Source of the DNA: Fimenecus sp045611635
Lineage (GTDB): Bacteria > Bacillota > Clostridia > Oscillospirales > Acutalibacteraceae
DNA: 13,688 nucleotides
Assembly (NCBI GenBank): GCA_045611635.1
Contig: JAZKXL010000070.1
Location: forward strand, 1-13,688
Direction: 5' to 3'
Shown: piece after piece, positions 1 through 6,982 of the stretch
How the letters are laid out: each line of letters begins with the position of its first letter
How positions within the stretch are numbered: position 1 is the first letter of the stretch
Position numbers and translations under genes: made by a program
Notes under the pieces: model-generated
Told to the model about the DNA's origin: nothing
Seen by the model: only the letters and a program-made list of their open reading frames with translations
Database searches by the model: none

Positions 1-1406
1 ATGTAGGCCAAGGTTACCTTAATAACGAAGCACTCACAAATGAAAAATTCATTGATAATCCATTTGGCGAAGGTAAACTTTACAAAACTGGTGACCTTGC
101 TTACTGGAGAAACGATGGTAATATTTGTTATGTGGGTAGAATGGATGGTCAAATCAAGCTTAACGGTCAACGCGTTGAGCTTGGTGAAATTGAAAAAGTT
201 ATAGGCGAAGTTTCAGGTGTTGAAGCAGTTGCTGTTATGATTAAGCAAAACAACAACCAAGATATGCTTGTTGCCTTTTGTTGTGGTGATGAAAACTCAA
301 CAAATAACATCCTTAAACACTGTGAAAGCAAGTTGCCAATGTATATGATTCCTGGCAAAATCCATTTCCTTGAAAAAATGCCTCTCAATGCAAGCGGTAA
401 GCTTGACCGAAAGGCGCTTAAGAATATTAAAGTTATATTTGATGATACTGCTATTAAGGAAAATCCTGTAACCGAAACCGAAAAACTTCTTTGCCGCTTG
501 TTTGAGCAAACACTTTGCATTGATGTTGTTGGTAGAAATGAAAGTTTCTTCACTCTTGGTGGCACAAGTCTTGATATGATTTCAATTCTTTCAGAAGATA
601 TGCTCAAAAACGTTGCTGCTGCTGATTTTATTGCTAATCCAACACCGGAAAAGTTGGCAATTCTTCTTGAAAGTAATGAAGTAAACGACAGTGACGGATT
701 CTACTCTTTACGTGTTGTCTCCGGCTCTAAAAAAGCATTGATTATGTTCCCATATGCCGGCGGTGACGCTTCCGCATTTGCTATGCTCACAAAAGATTTA
801 GAGCAACTTGCCCCTGATATATCACTTTATTATGTTGATTATCTTCGTTCTTATGACGAATGCAAGAAAGTTGCTGAAAAGATTTCAACTCTTGCAAAAA
901 CAAAAGAAATCAACATTTATTCCCATTGCGCAGGTGCTGCAGTTGCATTACAAATTATAAACATTCTTGAGTCAAGTGGCGTTTCAGTTGCTCATTTTGT
1001 CTCAGGCGGATTTATTCCGGTTGCAAAAGCAGGAAAACATAATTCCTGGAATATTATTCCAAAGAGATTTATTCAACGAAAGCTCATTAAGGCAGGCGCA
1101 CCTATTGAAAAATTCTCGGATACTCACAATTACAATATGATTGACAAATTCCGCAAAGACACTGATTTTATGACGGAATATTTCTATAAGAATGTTGAAA
1201 AATTTAACGCTCCTACGTCAATTATAATCAGTAAAACTGATATGTTTACAAAAAATTATACCGATGCCGAATTCTTATGGAAAAAACTTTCAAACAACTT
1301 TGGCAAAGTGCATTTTGTTGACACAAAATCTCACTATTTCCAAACTGACAACAGTTTGTTTGTTGCAAAGGTTTTAATCAATGTAATTACAAACAATGAC
1401 GCTTAA
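1..1406 (+). CDS. Non-ribosomal peptide synthetase, C-terminal part (A domain end, carrier protein, thioesterase); 5' end outside window
   Basis: The frame is open from position 3, so the gene starts upstream. The first ~150 residues are the end of an adenylation domain: motif YKTGD (near 86-100), GRMDGQIKLNGQRVELGEIE (core A8) and NASGKLDRKAL (A10, with the catalytic Lys). A peptidyl carrier domain follows, with FFTLGGTSLD; the phosphopantetheine Ser is codon 567-569. The last ~230 residues are an alpha/beta-hydrolase thioesterase of the PF00975/type-II-like kind (FPYAGGDASAF near its start). The nucleophile elbow reads SHCAG, putting Cys (codon 927-929) where GHSxG normally has Ser. The candidate catalytic Asp is in SKTDMF and the candidate His is in KSHYF (codon 1332-1334). 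This is therefore the chain-terminating module that loads the last monomer and releases the peptide. The amino-acid specificity pocket lies upstream and cannot be read. It ends 18 bases before a hairpin terminator, so it is probably the last gene of its transcript. Confidence 0.95.
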   Translation, partial: VGQGYLNNEALTNEKFIDNPFGEGKLYKTGDLAYWRNDGNICYVGRMDGQIKLNGQRVELGEIEKVIGEVSGVEAVAVMIKQNNNQDMLVAFCCGDENSTNNILKHCESKLPMYMIPGKIHFLEKMPLNASGKLDRKALKNIKVIFDDTAIKENPVTETEKLLCRLFEQTLCIDVVGRNESFFTLGGTSLDMISILSEDMLKNVAAADFIANPTPEKLAILLESNEVNDSDGFYSLRVVSGSKKALIMFPYAGGDASAFAMLTKDLEQLAPDISLYYVDYLRSYDECKKVAEKISTLAKTKEINIYSHCAGAAVALQIINILESSGVSVAHFVSGGFIPVAKAGKHNSWNIIPKRFIQRKLIKAGAPIEKFSDTHNYNMIDKFRKDTDFMTEYFYKNVEKFNAPTSIIISKTDMFTKNYTDAEFLWKKLSNNFGKVHFVDTKSHYFQTDNSLFVAKVLINVITNNDA

Positions 1407-1423
1407 GTCATTTAAGACACAAT

Positions 1424-1460
1424 AAAGCCCTAAGGAAGATTCCCTAGGGCTTTGTTTTAT
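1424..1460 (+). terminator. Hairpin terminator after the NRPS gene (possibly bidirectional)
   Basis: Arms AAAGCCCTA (1424-1432) and TAGGGCTTT (1445-1453) are perfect complements. The inner bases GGAA/TTCC can extend the stem past an A/C mismatch. A T-rich stretch follows on the + strand (1451-1466), giving an intrinsic terminator for the NRPS gene. It lies between convergent genes. On the - strand the hairpin also follows the lgt-like stop codon closely, but its T tract is weaker there. Confidence 0.85.
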
Positions 1461-2365
1461 TTTTTGTTTTTCACTTTTTTCTTAACTGTTTTATTGCTTG
1501 CCTTTTGAGTTGAATGTTTTTCTTCCGTTTTTATTCTTTCTGGAAAAATCTCTGCAAGTTTTTGCTCAACTGGCGCATATTTACTTTCATAATAAGCGTT
1601 AATTTTATCTCCCATACTTAAGACAATAAAAATTTCAATAACACCTAATAAAAAGCCCATAATACAAAACAAGTGGAAAAGTTTAAATGGACCTAAAACA
1701 TTTTCTTCGGCTCTTAAAAATTCACTAAAAAATCTTGTTCCACTATACAAAAGAAGAAATAACGGAAGACCAAGTCCTGGTTTTTTAGCAAATTTTCTTA
1801 AGTAAATCAACAATCCAATAGCAATGAATGCGGCACAAGCCGACTCAACTAATTGTACAGGGAATTGTTCTTGGAAATTATAAAGTTCGTTTCTTGGTCC
1901 ACCTGACCAAGGTATTCCATGGCAACAGCCCGCACAATAACAACCAATTTTAATGAAAGTCAAGTGCAGTGCTACAGCCGGTGCAAAAAAGTCCATTTGT
2001 TTTAATGGATTTGCACCAAATAAAACGCTTGCAAAAAATGCTACAAAAGCAAGTGGTAACGCGCTACCAAAATAGTTTGCAACTGTACCCAACGCAAGAC
2101 CAAGACTTCCGTTAAACAAAACAATGAGTGCAAACGAAATACCGTAAGAAAAACCGCATCCTAATAATGTAAAAAAGTTTTCAACAAATCTTCCCAATTT
2201 TTTATTTTTAACTGCAATCGCATACACAATTTTCTTTGAACGATAGCTTATGAGTGTGCGCCTTTCTTTAAAAAATATAAAGCTATATACAAAGACCGCT
2301 AATGTACCAATATAAGAAAACAAGTTATAATTTTGTATGCCTGTATTTAAAAAATATGTGTTCAT
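1457..2365 (-). CDS. lgt: Prolipoprotein diacylglyceryl transferase (Lgt) family membrane protein
   Basis: 302 aa with about seven hydrophobic segments. Family signals are H134, then IKIGCYCAGCCHG (138-150), FPVQLVE (168-174, matching the family's hPvQlyE) and SGTRFFSEFLR (208-218, with R211 and E215). Lgt moves the diacylglyceryl group of phosphatidylglycerol onto the lipobox Cys of prelipoproteins, at the membrane. The usual GRIGNF/GRIGCF motif has K139 in place of Arg, which matches the essential R143 of E. coli Lgt, so this may be a specialised paralogue or a divergent enzyme. The C-terminal ~50 residues form a charged, Lys-rich tail (ending TVKKKVKNKK) not needed in typical Lgt. The ATG at 2365 has AGGAG nine bases upstream and a good promoter. 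The family call is firm; the exact activity is less sure. Confidence 0.82.
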   Translation of the reverse strand: MNTYFLNTGIQNYNLFSYIGTLAVFVYSFIFFKERRTLISYRSKKIVYAIAVKNKKLGRFVENFFTLLGCGFSYGISFALIVLFNGSLGLALGTVANYFGSALPLAFVAFFASVLFGANPLKQMDFFAPAVALHLTFIKIGCYCAGCCHGIPWSGGPRNELYNFQEQFPVQLVESACAAFIAIGLLIYLRKFAKKPGLGLPLFLLLYSGTRFFSEFLRAEENVLGPFKLFHLFCIMGFLLGVIEIFIVLSMGDKINAYYESKYAPVEQKLAEIFPERIKTEEKHSTQKASNKTVKKKVKNKK

Positions 2366-2395
2366 TTATTCAACTCCTATCTACGAGTGTTATTC

Positions 2396-2424
2396 ATTTT
2401 ATCATATTTCAACAAGTTTTTCAA
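2396..2424 (-). promoter_or_regulatory. Sigma-A type promoter for the lgt-like gene
   Basis: Reading the minus strand: TTGAAA (2424-2419), a 17-base spacer, then TAAAAT (2401-2396) preceded by TG at the extended -10 position. Transcription would start near 2389, leaving a ~25-base leader that carries AGGAG (2378-2374). Confidence 0.75.
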
Positions 2425-2498
2425 GTATGACAAGCACTTCACTTTATATACATTTATTACTAAAAAGTTAAAATTCAATTACATTATTATCAAACTCG

Positions 2499-2527
2499 TT
2501 GACAAGAATATTATAAAAAGTTATGCT
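2499..2527 (+). promoter_or_regulatory. Sigma-A type promoter for the FHA-SEDS-PBP operon
   Basis: A consensus -35 TTGACA (2499-2504), a 17-base spacer and TATGCT (2522-2527) lie 30 bases before the FHA start codon. AGGAGGT (2544-2550) is the ribosome binding site, six bases before the ATG. It is divergent from the lgt promoter within the same 191-base gap. Confidence 0.75.
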
Positions 2528-2556
2528 AATTGTAGAAATTTTTAGGAGGTGCAAAC

Positions 2557-3273
2557 ATGGATAATCTTGAATATTTAATGCGATATGTTTTGTGTATTCT
2601 TGCTATTGCGGTTATATTAAATTGTGTATTATCACTCATCCGTTTGCGTCCTGAAAAAAAGACTTATGCATTACTTGTTAATATGGCAAACAACAAGCAA
2701 CATCCTATAACCTGTTATGAAACATCTATAGGTAGAAGTAAATCCTGCGATATTGTTTTTACAAACACCACCGTTTCACGCTCACATGCAGTTGTTGCTC
2801 TTCGTAAAGACGGATTTTATATTTTTGATACTGAGTCAAAAACAGGCGTCCACATAAATGGTAATAAAATAGAAAAAAGTGCAAAGCTTGCAGATGGTGA
2901 TGTTATCGCTTTTGGTACTGCAATTATGAAATTCCACATAGGCAATGAAGCAATTGGTGATATTGCCCACAAAAAAGGTGAAAAAATCACAATCCCTCAT
3001 CTTGTAAATATTGTTGACGGCATTGAATTTCCAATTGATGGTGAATATATCACAATTGGTCGTGCAGCGGGCAGTAATGTGGAAATTTCCGCATCATATG
3101 TTTCACGAAAGCAAGCTGAAATCTTTAAAGAAAAAAATGGTTGGTATATTGAAGACTTTGGCCGCATTACAAAAACAACCCTTAATGGTGAGCCCATTTT
3201 CTCAGTTACTCCACTTTATGATGGTGATGTTATACAAATTGGTGATTTTGCATTTTTGTATGAAGAAAATTAA
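2557..3273 (+). CDS. Membrane-anchored protein with two FHA domains
   Basis: 238 aa. Residues 7-29 form one membrane segment, and the basic RLRPEKK after it suggests that the rest is cytoplasmic. FHA1 spans about 38-127 with IGR (58-60), SRSH (74-77) and HINGN (99-103), the full set of phosphothreonine-binding positions. FHA2 spans about 145-236 with IGR (167-169), SRKQ (183-186, His replaced by Gln) and LNG (209-211). FHA domains bind phosphothreonine peptides, usually made by PASTA-type Ser/Thr kinases. As first gene of an operon with a SEDS polymerase and a PBP, it probably recruits or regulates that wall-synthesis pair in response to phosphorylation, as FhaA/FhaB are thought to do in actinobacteria. 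No kinase is encoded here, so the phosphorylated partner is unknown. Confidence 0.92.
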   Translation: MDNLEYLMRYVLCILAIAVILNCVLSLIRLRPEKKTYALLVNMANNKQHPITCYETSIGRSKSCDIVFTNTTVSRSHAVVALRKDGFYIFDTESKTGVHINGNKIEKSAKLADGDVIAFGTAIMKFHIGNEAIGDIAHKKGEKITIPHLVNIVDGIEFPIDGEYITIGRAAGSNVEISASYVSRKQAEIFKEKNGWYIEDFGRITKTTLNGEPIFSVTPLYDGDVIQIGDFAFLYEEN

Positions 3274-3307
3274 AACATAAAGAAACCAATAGAAAGAAGG
3301 TGAAATT

Positions 3308-4543
3308 ATGCTTAAGAAAACTAAAAATGTAAACCTTGCAATAATGCTGTTTGTTATTACGCTTTTTCAAATTACTTGTCTTATCACCCTTGTTGTCAAG
3401 GCGGCGGATGAGCATAGAACGGGCATAATTCTCACTTTCGGTATTTATATGCTTGTTGAATATGCATATTTTATTGGAACTCGCCTTATTCTTAAGCGCA
3501 AAGGATTTGAAGTTGAGCTTATTGCTTTCTTGCTTACAACAATAGGACTTTCAATTACTGCAAGCGTATATCCTGATAAAGCACTCAAACAACTTGTAGC
3601 AGTTTTAATTGGTATTTTTGGATTTATATTTTTACAATGGTTGTTGCGAGACTTAAAAAGAATTTCATTTCTTCGTATTCCTGCCGCAATTTGTGCAATT
3701 GGAGCATTAGGTGCTACTCTTGTGCTTGCAACCTTTACTAATGGCGCAAAAAACTGGCTTTACATTGGCGGAATATCAATTCAACCTTCTGAGATTGTAA
3801 AAGTTGCTTTTATTTTTGTTGGTGCTGCATCACTTGAGAAACTACAATCTAACAAAAGCTTGACAAAATTCATTTTTTTTGCTTTTGCTTGTGTTGGTGC
3901 ACTTTTCTTGATGCACGATTTTGGTACCGCACTTATATTCTTCTTTACATTTGTTGTAATTTCGTTTATGCGCTCAGGCGACATTAGAACTATTGTACTT
4001 GTTTGCACAGTTGCCCTTATGGGTGGACTTTTGGTGCTTATGTTCCGACCTTATGTTGCAAATCGTTTTGCCGCATACGGTCATGTATGGGAGTATTTTG
4101 ATACATCCGGATATCAACAAACACGCACCATGATTTACTCCGCAAGCGGTGGGCTTTTAGGTGTTGGTCTTGGCAACGGAAAACTCCGCAATGTTTTTGC
4201 CGCAACTGAAGACCTTGTTTTTGGTGTAGTTTGTGAAGAATTCGGTATGATTATGGCCGGAGCAATTTTACTTTCTTACGTAGCACTTCTTGTGTATTCA
4301 ATACGCCACTCAAAACATGCCCGTTCATCATTTTATGCTATTTGCGCTTGTGCTGCAGCATCACTTATGCTTTTCCAAGCGTCACTTAACGTATTCGGTG
4401 TAAATGACATTTTGCCACTTACTGGCGTAACGCTGCCTTTTATTAGTCGTGGTGGCTCAAGTGTAATTTGTTGTTGGATGCTTCTTGCATTTATTAAAGC
4501 CGTTGACCGTAGCACTTACAGATATGGAGGTGTTCGTCAATGA
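3308..4543 (+). CDS. SEDS-family peptidoglycan glycosyltransferase (RodA/FtsW/SpoVE)
   Basis: 411 aa, polytopic (about ten membrane segments). Family motifs are NGAKNW and GISIQPSEIVK (Q159-P-S-E162), the long extracytoplasmic loop ending in ATEDLVFGVVCEEFG, and LPFISRGGSS (P377-S384). The Asp of TEDLVF (D302) fits the conserved loop Asp essential for glycan polymerisation in RodA/FtsW, although the usual HTDFIF is altered to TEDLVF. SEDS proteins polymerise lipid II into glycan strands together with a class B PBP, which is exactly the next gene (4-base ATGA overlap). The start has AGAAGG about seven bases upstream. Whether it serves elongation, division or sporulation cannot be told from sequence alone; the FHA-SEDS-PBP order resembles the actinobacterial rodA-pbpA locus. 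Confidence 0.95.
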   Translation: MLKKTKNVNLAIMLFVITLFQITCLITLVVKAADEHRTGIILTFGIYMLVEYAYFIGTRLILKRKGFEVELIAFLLTTIGLSITASVYPDKALKQLVAVLIGIFGFIFLQWLLRDLKRISFLRIPAAICAIGALGATLVLATFTNGAKNWLYIGGISIQPSEIVKVAFIFVGAASLEKLQSNKSLTKFIFFAFACVGALFLMHDFGTALIFFFTFVVISFMRSGDIRTIVLVCTVALMGGLLVLMFRPYVANRFAAYGHVWEYFDTSGYQQTRTMIYSASGGLLGVGLGNGKLRNVFAATEDLVFGVVCEEFGMIMAGAILLSYVALLVYSIRHSKHARSSFYAICACAAASLMLFQASLNVFGVNDILPLTGVTLPFISRGGSSVICCWMLLAFIKAVDRSTYRYGGVRQ

Positions 4544-5940
4544 AATCTATTTCTCGTAGAGCATTAACTTTATATGTGTTGATTTTACTCTTTCTTGCAG
4601 GTTGTGGACTTCTCTATTACAACCTTATAACCAACGCAAACTCTTGGGCAATGAATAGAGCAAATCTACATTTATATTCAAAGGGCGCACTTATAACTGC
4701 AGGCGATATTACCGACATTAACGGAGAAATTCTTGCAACCACAAAGGACGGTGTGCGTATTTACCACAGTGACAAATACGTTCGTCTTGGTACACTTCAC
4801 ACGGTTGGCGATAGTGCAGGATATATTGCAAGCGGTATTCACACCTCCTTTAAAAACGAACTAACCGGCTATAACTTAACCGATGGTATTTACAACCTTA
4901 AACGCTATGGAAAGGGTAACGATATTAAACTCACTCTTAATGCGGAGATTTGCAAAACCGCATATAAAGCACTTGGCGATAAAAAAGGTACCGTTGCCGT
5001 TATGAATTACCAAACTGGTGAAATCGTTTGTATCGTTTCAACTCCAACCTATGACATTACTGACAAGCCAACTGATATAAACACCGACACCACAAACAAA
5101 TATGAAGGTGTTTATATGAATAGATTTTTCTCAGGACTTTACACTCCGGGCTCAATATTTAAAGTGATTACATCGGCTTGTGCTATTGAGAATATTGGCG
5201 ATATTTACAGTCGCACCTTTACTTGCGAGGGCAAAGTGCAAATTGGTGAGGGTTATGTTTTTTGCAACGGCACTCACGGAGAAGTGAGTTTTGAAGAAGC
5301 ACTTAACAAGTCTTGCAATGTTGCTTTTGCCCAAATCGCTTATGAGTTAGGTCATGAAAAATTGACCGCTACCGCCGAGCGTCTTGGCTTTAACAATACG
5401 AATGTTTTTGTTAGCGGAAAAATCCGCACCGCAACAAGTAAGCTTAAATTAGATACAGCAACTGCCCTTGATTTAGGGTGGGCAGGAATTGGTCAATATA
5501 CAACACTTGTAAATCCATGTCAAATGCTTACAATTGTTTCATCTATTGCAAATGATGGTAAGGCACTTGCCCCTCACATTGTAAGCGAAATTAAAACACC
5601 TAACGGAATACCAATTTATAGCGCAAAAACCGAAGTGATTGGTGACTACTTTACAGTGGACACCGCTAATAAGTTAGATGCTTTGCTCCGCTCAAATGTT
5701 AAAAACTATTATGGTGACAGTTATTTTCCACAAATGAATATGTGCGGAAAAACAGGTACTGCGGAAATCAGTGATGTTGAAGATGCAAAGCCAAACGCAT
5801 TGTTTATTGGCTATTCACAAAACAATAGTACTCCATTCGCAATTATTGTTGTTGTTGAAGATACAACTGCAAGCATAACAAGTGCAGTACCTATTGCATC
5901 AAAGGTTATGAAAGTTGTTAAAAGTCAATATGCAAATTAA
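4540..5940 (+). CDS. Class B penicillin-binding protein (PbpA-like transpeptidase)
   Basis: 466 aa. It has an N-terminal membrane anchor (about 8-29) and a short N-terminal region with the NxWxxxRxNLxxYSKG-like stretch typical of PbpA-type proteins. The transpeptidase domain carries the three active-site motifs: SIFK (S205, K208), SCN (S258-N260) and KTG (K404-G406). It cross-links peptidoglycan outside the membrane and is beta-lactam sensitive. Its start overlaps the SEDS stop by four bases (ATGA), so translation is coupled and the two proteins likely form one polymerase-transpeptidase complex. The length is close to Mycobacterium PbpA and shorter than PBP2/PBP3. The anchor contains LAGC (residues 19-22), a perfect lipobox pattern, although hydrophobic residues continue after the Cys. 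Confidence 0.95.
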   Translation: MKSISRRALTLYVLILLFLAGCGLLYYNLITNANSWAMNRANLHLYSKGALITAGDITDINGEILATTKDGVRIYHSDKYVRLGTLHTVGDSAGYIASGIHTSFKNELTGYNLTDGIYNLKRYGKGNDIKLTLNAEICKTAYKALGDKKGTVAVMNYQTGEIVCIVSTPTYDITDKPTDINTDTTNKYEGVYMNRFFSGLYTPGSIFKVITSACAIENIGDIYSRTFTCEGKVQIGEGYVFCNGTHGEVSFEEALNKSCNVAFAQIAYELGHEKLTATAERLGFNNTNVFVSGKIRTATSKLKLDTATALDLGWAGIGQYTTLVNPCQMLTIVSSIANDGKALAPHIVSEIKTPNGIPIYSAKTEVIGDYFTVDTANKLDALLRSNVKNYYGDSYFPQMNMCGKTGTAEISDVEDAKPNALFIGYSQNNSTPFAIIVVVEDTTASITSAVPIASKVMKVVKSQYAN

Positions 5941-5970
5941 AAAGGGATGCACAAGCATCCCTTTATTTTT
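5941..5970 (+). terminator. Strong bidirectional intrinsic terminator
   Basis: Perfect 10-base arms AAAGGGATGC (5941-5950) and GCATCCCTTT (5955-5964), with an ACAA loop, are followed by ATTTTT. On the minus strand the same hairpin, also followed by T residues, lies directly after the stop of the convergent DMT-GH43 gene, so it can end both transcripts. Confidence 0.93.
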
Positions 5971-5971
5971 A

Positions 5972-6982
5972 TTATTTACCATATTTTTCAACAAGCGCTT
6001 TATATTCATCATCAGTAATTGCTACAACCGAGCCGTGTCTTGGGAAAAATTCCATACTGTAATCATTAGCTTTAACCGGCTTAAAGTTTTTAAAATCGCT
6101 TGTTTGTTGCATAAAGAAACGGTCTGTACCGTATTCATCCATAATCATAACCCACTGGTCTGTACCTGTTATGTTATAAATTTCACTACCCTCAACACCT
6201 GTTGTTGCAAGTGACACAATAACAGGTTCACTTGTATATGGTCCTGTAAGGTTTTCACTTGTTACATAAGCGATAGTCTGGTCTTCATCATGCTTAAAGT
6301 AAAGGTAGTAAAGTCCCTCTTCTTCGCTATATACAATATCACCATCAATGGTTTGTATTCCCGGGCGCTCATATAAAAGCTGTGGTTCAGTAAGTGTTTT
6401 AAAATCAGTTGTATATGCATAATACATTTGTGCAACATCATTCCACACGGTTGAATGTGCCCAATATACCATATATGCTTGTTTTTCAGCATCCCAAATT
6501 GCTTGCGGTGCCCATGCACGAGTTGTTTCGGAATATGTGCCACCAAAATCGCGAATATCAATAATTGTTTCGTCTGTCCAAGTTATTAAATCCTTTGATT
6601 TCCATGTAACAAGAGCGTGGTTAGATGTCCAACCCTCCGCACTTTTCATATCAGTACCAATTATATAATAATAGCCGTCTTGCCCTTTAAGAATGTATGG
6701 GTCACGAACTGAGCGCTTACCAAGATTTTGCATAATAACCGGTTGGTTTCCGTTAAGTGCTTTAAAATTGTAGCCATCTTTACTTACTGCAAAGTGAATT
6801 CTTTCCTGTTCGGGCTCATTACCTACAAAATAAACAAATAAATATTTACCCTCTTTACTTCTTGCTGGTTGTGCGTAATTCATATAATCCATAACCCCCA
6901 TAACAACTAAAGTAATTGCTCCTGCAAGAGCAACTATAGCCATTAAAACAGCAGTGATTTTTTTCATTTTTTTCTTATTCAT
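5972..6982 (-). CDS. GH43-like glycoside hydrolase from the internal start (alternative separate product)
   Basis: Starting at the internal ATG 6982, with AAGGAG five bases upstream, gives 336 aa. It begins MNKKKMKK, then a membrane anchor (about 9-36) and a five-bladed beta-propeller of GH43/GH32 style. Candidate catalytic residues fit the family pattern: D94 in SVRDPYI (base), D213 in TIDGDIVYS (pKa modulator) and E264 in GVEGSEIY (acid). RAWAPQAIWD (155-164) and FPRHGSV (313-319) are further GH43 landmarks. GH43 enzymes cleave arabinose- or xylose-type linkages of plant polysaccharides; the exact substrate is not readable. A basic N-terminus followed by a hydrophobic stretch is what a free-standing secreted or anchored enzyme would have, which supports independent translation as well as, or instead of, the fused form. 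Confidence 0.6.
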   Translation of the reverse strand: MNKKKMKKITAVLMAIVALAGAITLVVMGVMDYMNYAQPARSKEGKYLFVYFVGNEPEQERIHFAVSKDGYNFKALNGNQPVIMQNLGKRSVRDPYILKGQDGYYYIIGTDMKSAEGWTSNHALVTWKSKDLITWTDETIIDIRDFGGTYSETTRAWAPQAIWDAEKQAYMVYWAHSTVWNDVAQMYYAYTTDFKTLTEPQLLYERPGIQTIDGDIVYSEEEGLYYLYFKHDEDQTIAYVTSENLTGPYTSEPVIVSLATTGVEGSEIYNITGTDQWVMIMDEYGTDRFFMQQTSDFKNFKPVKANDYSMEFFPRHGSVVAITDDEYKALVEKYGK

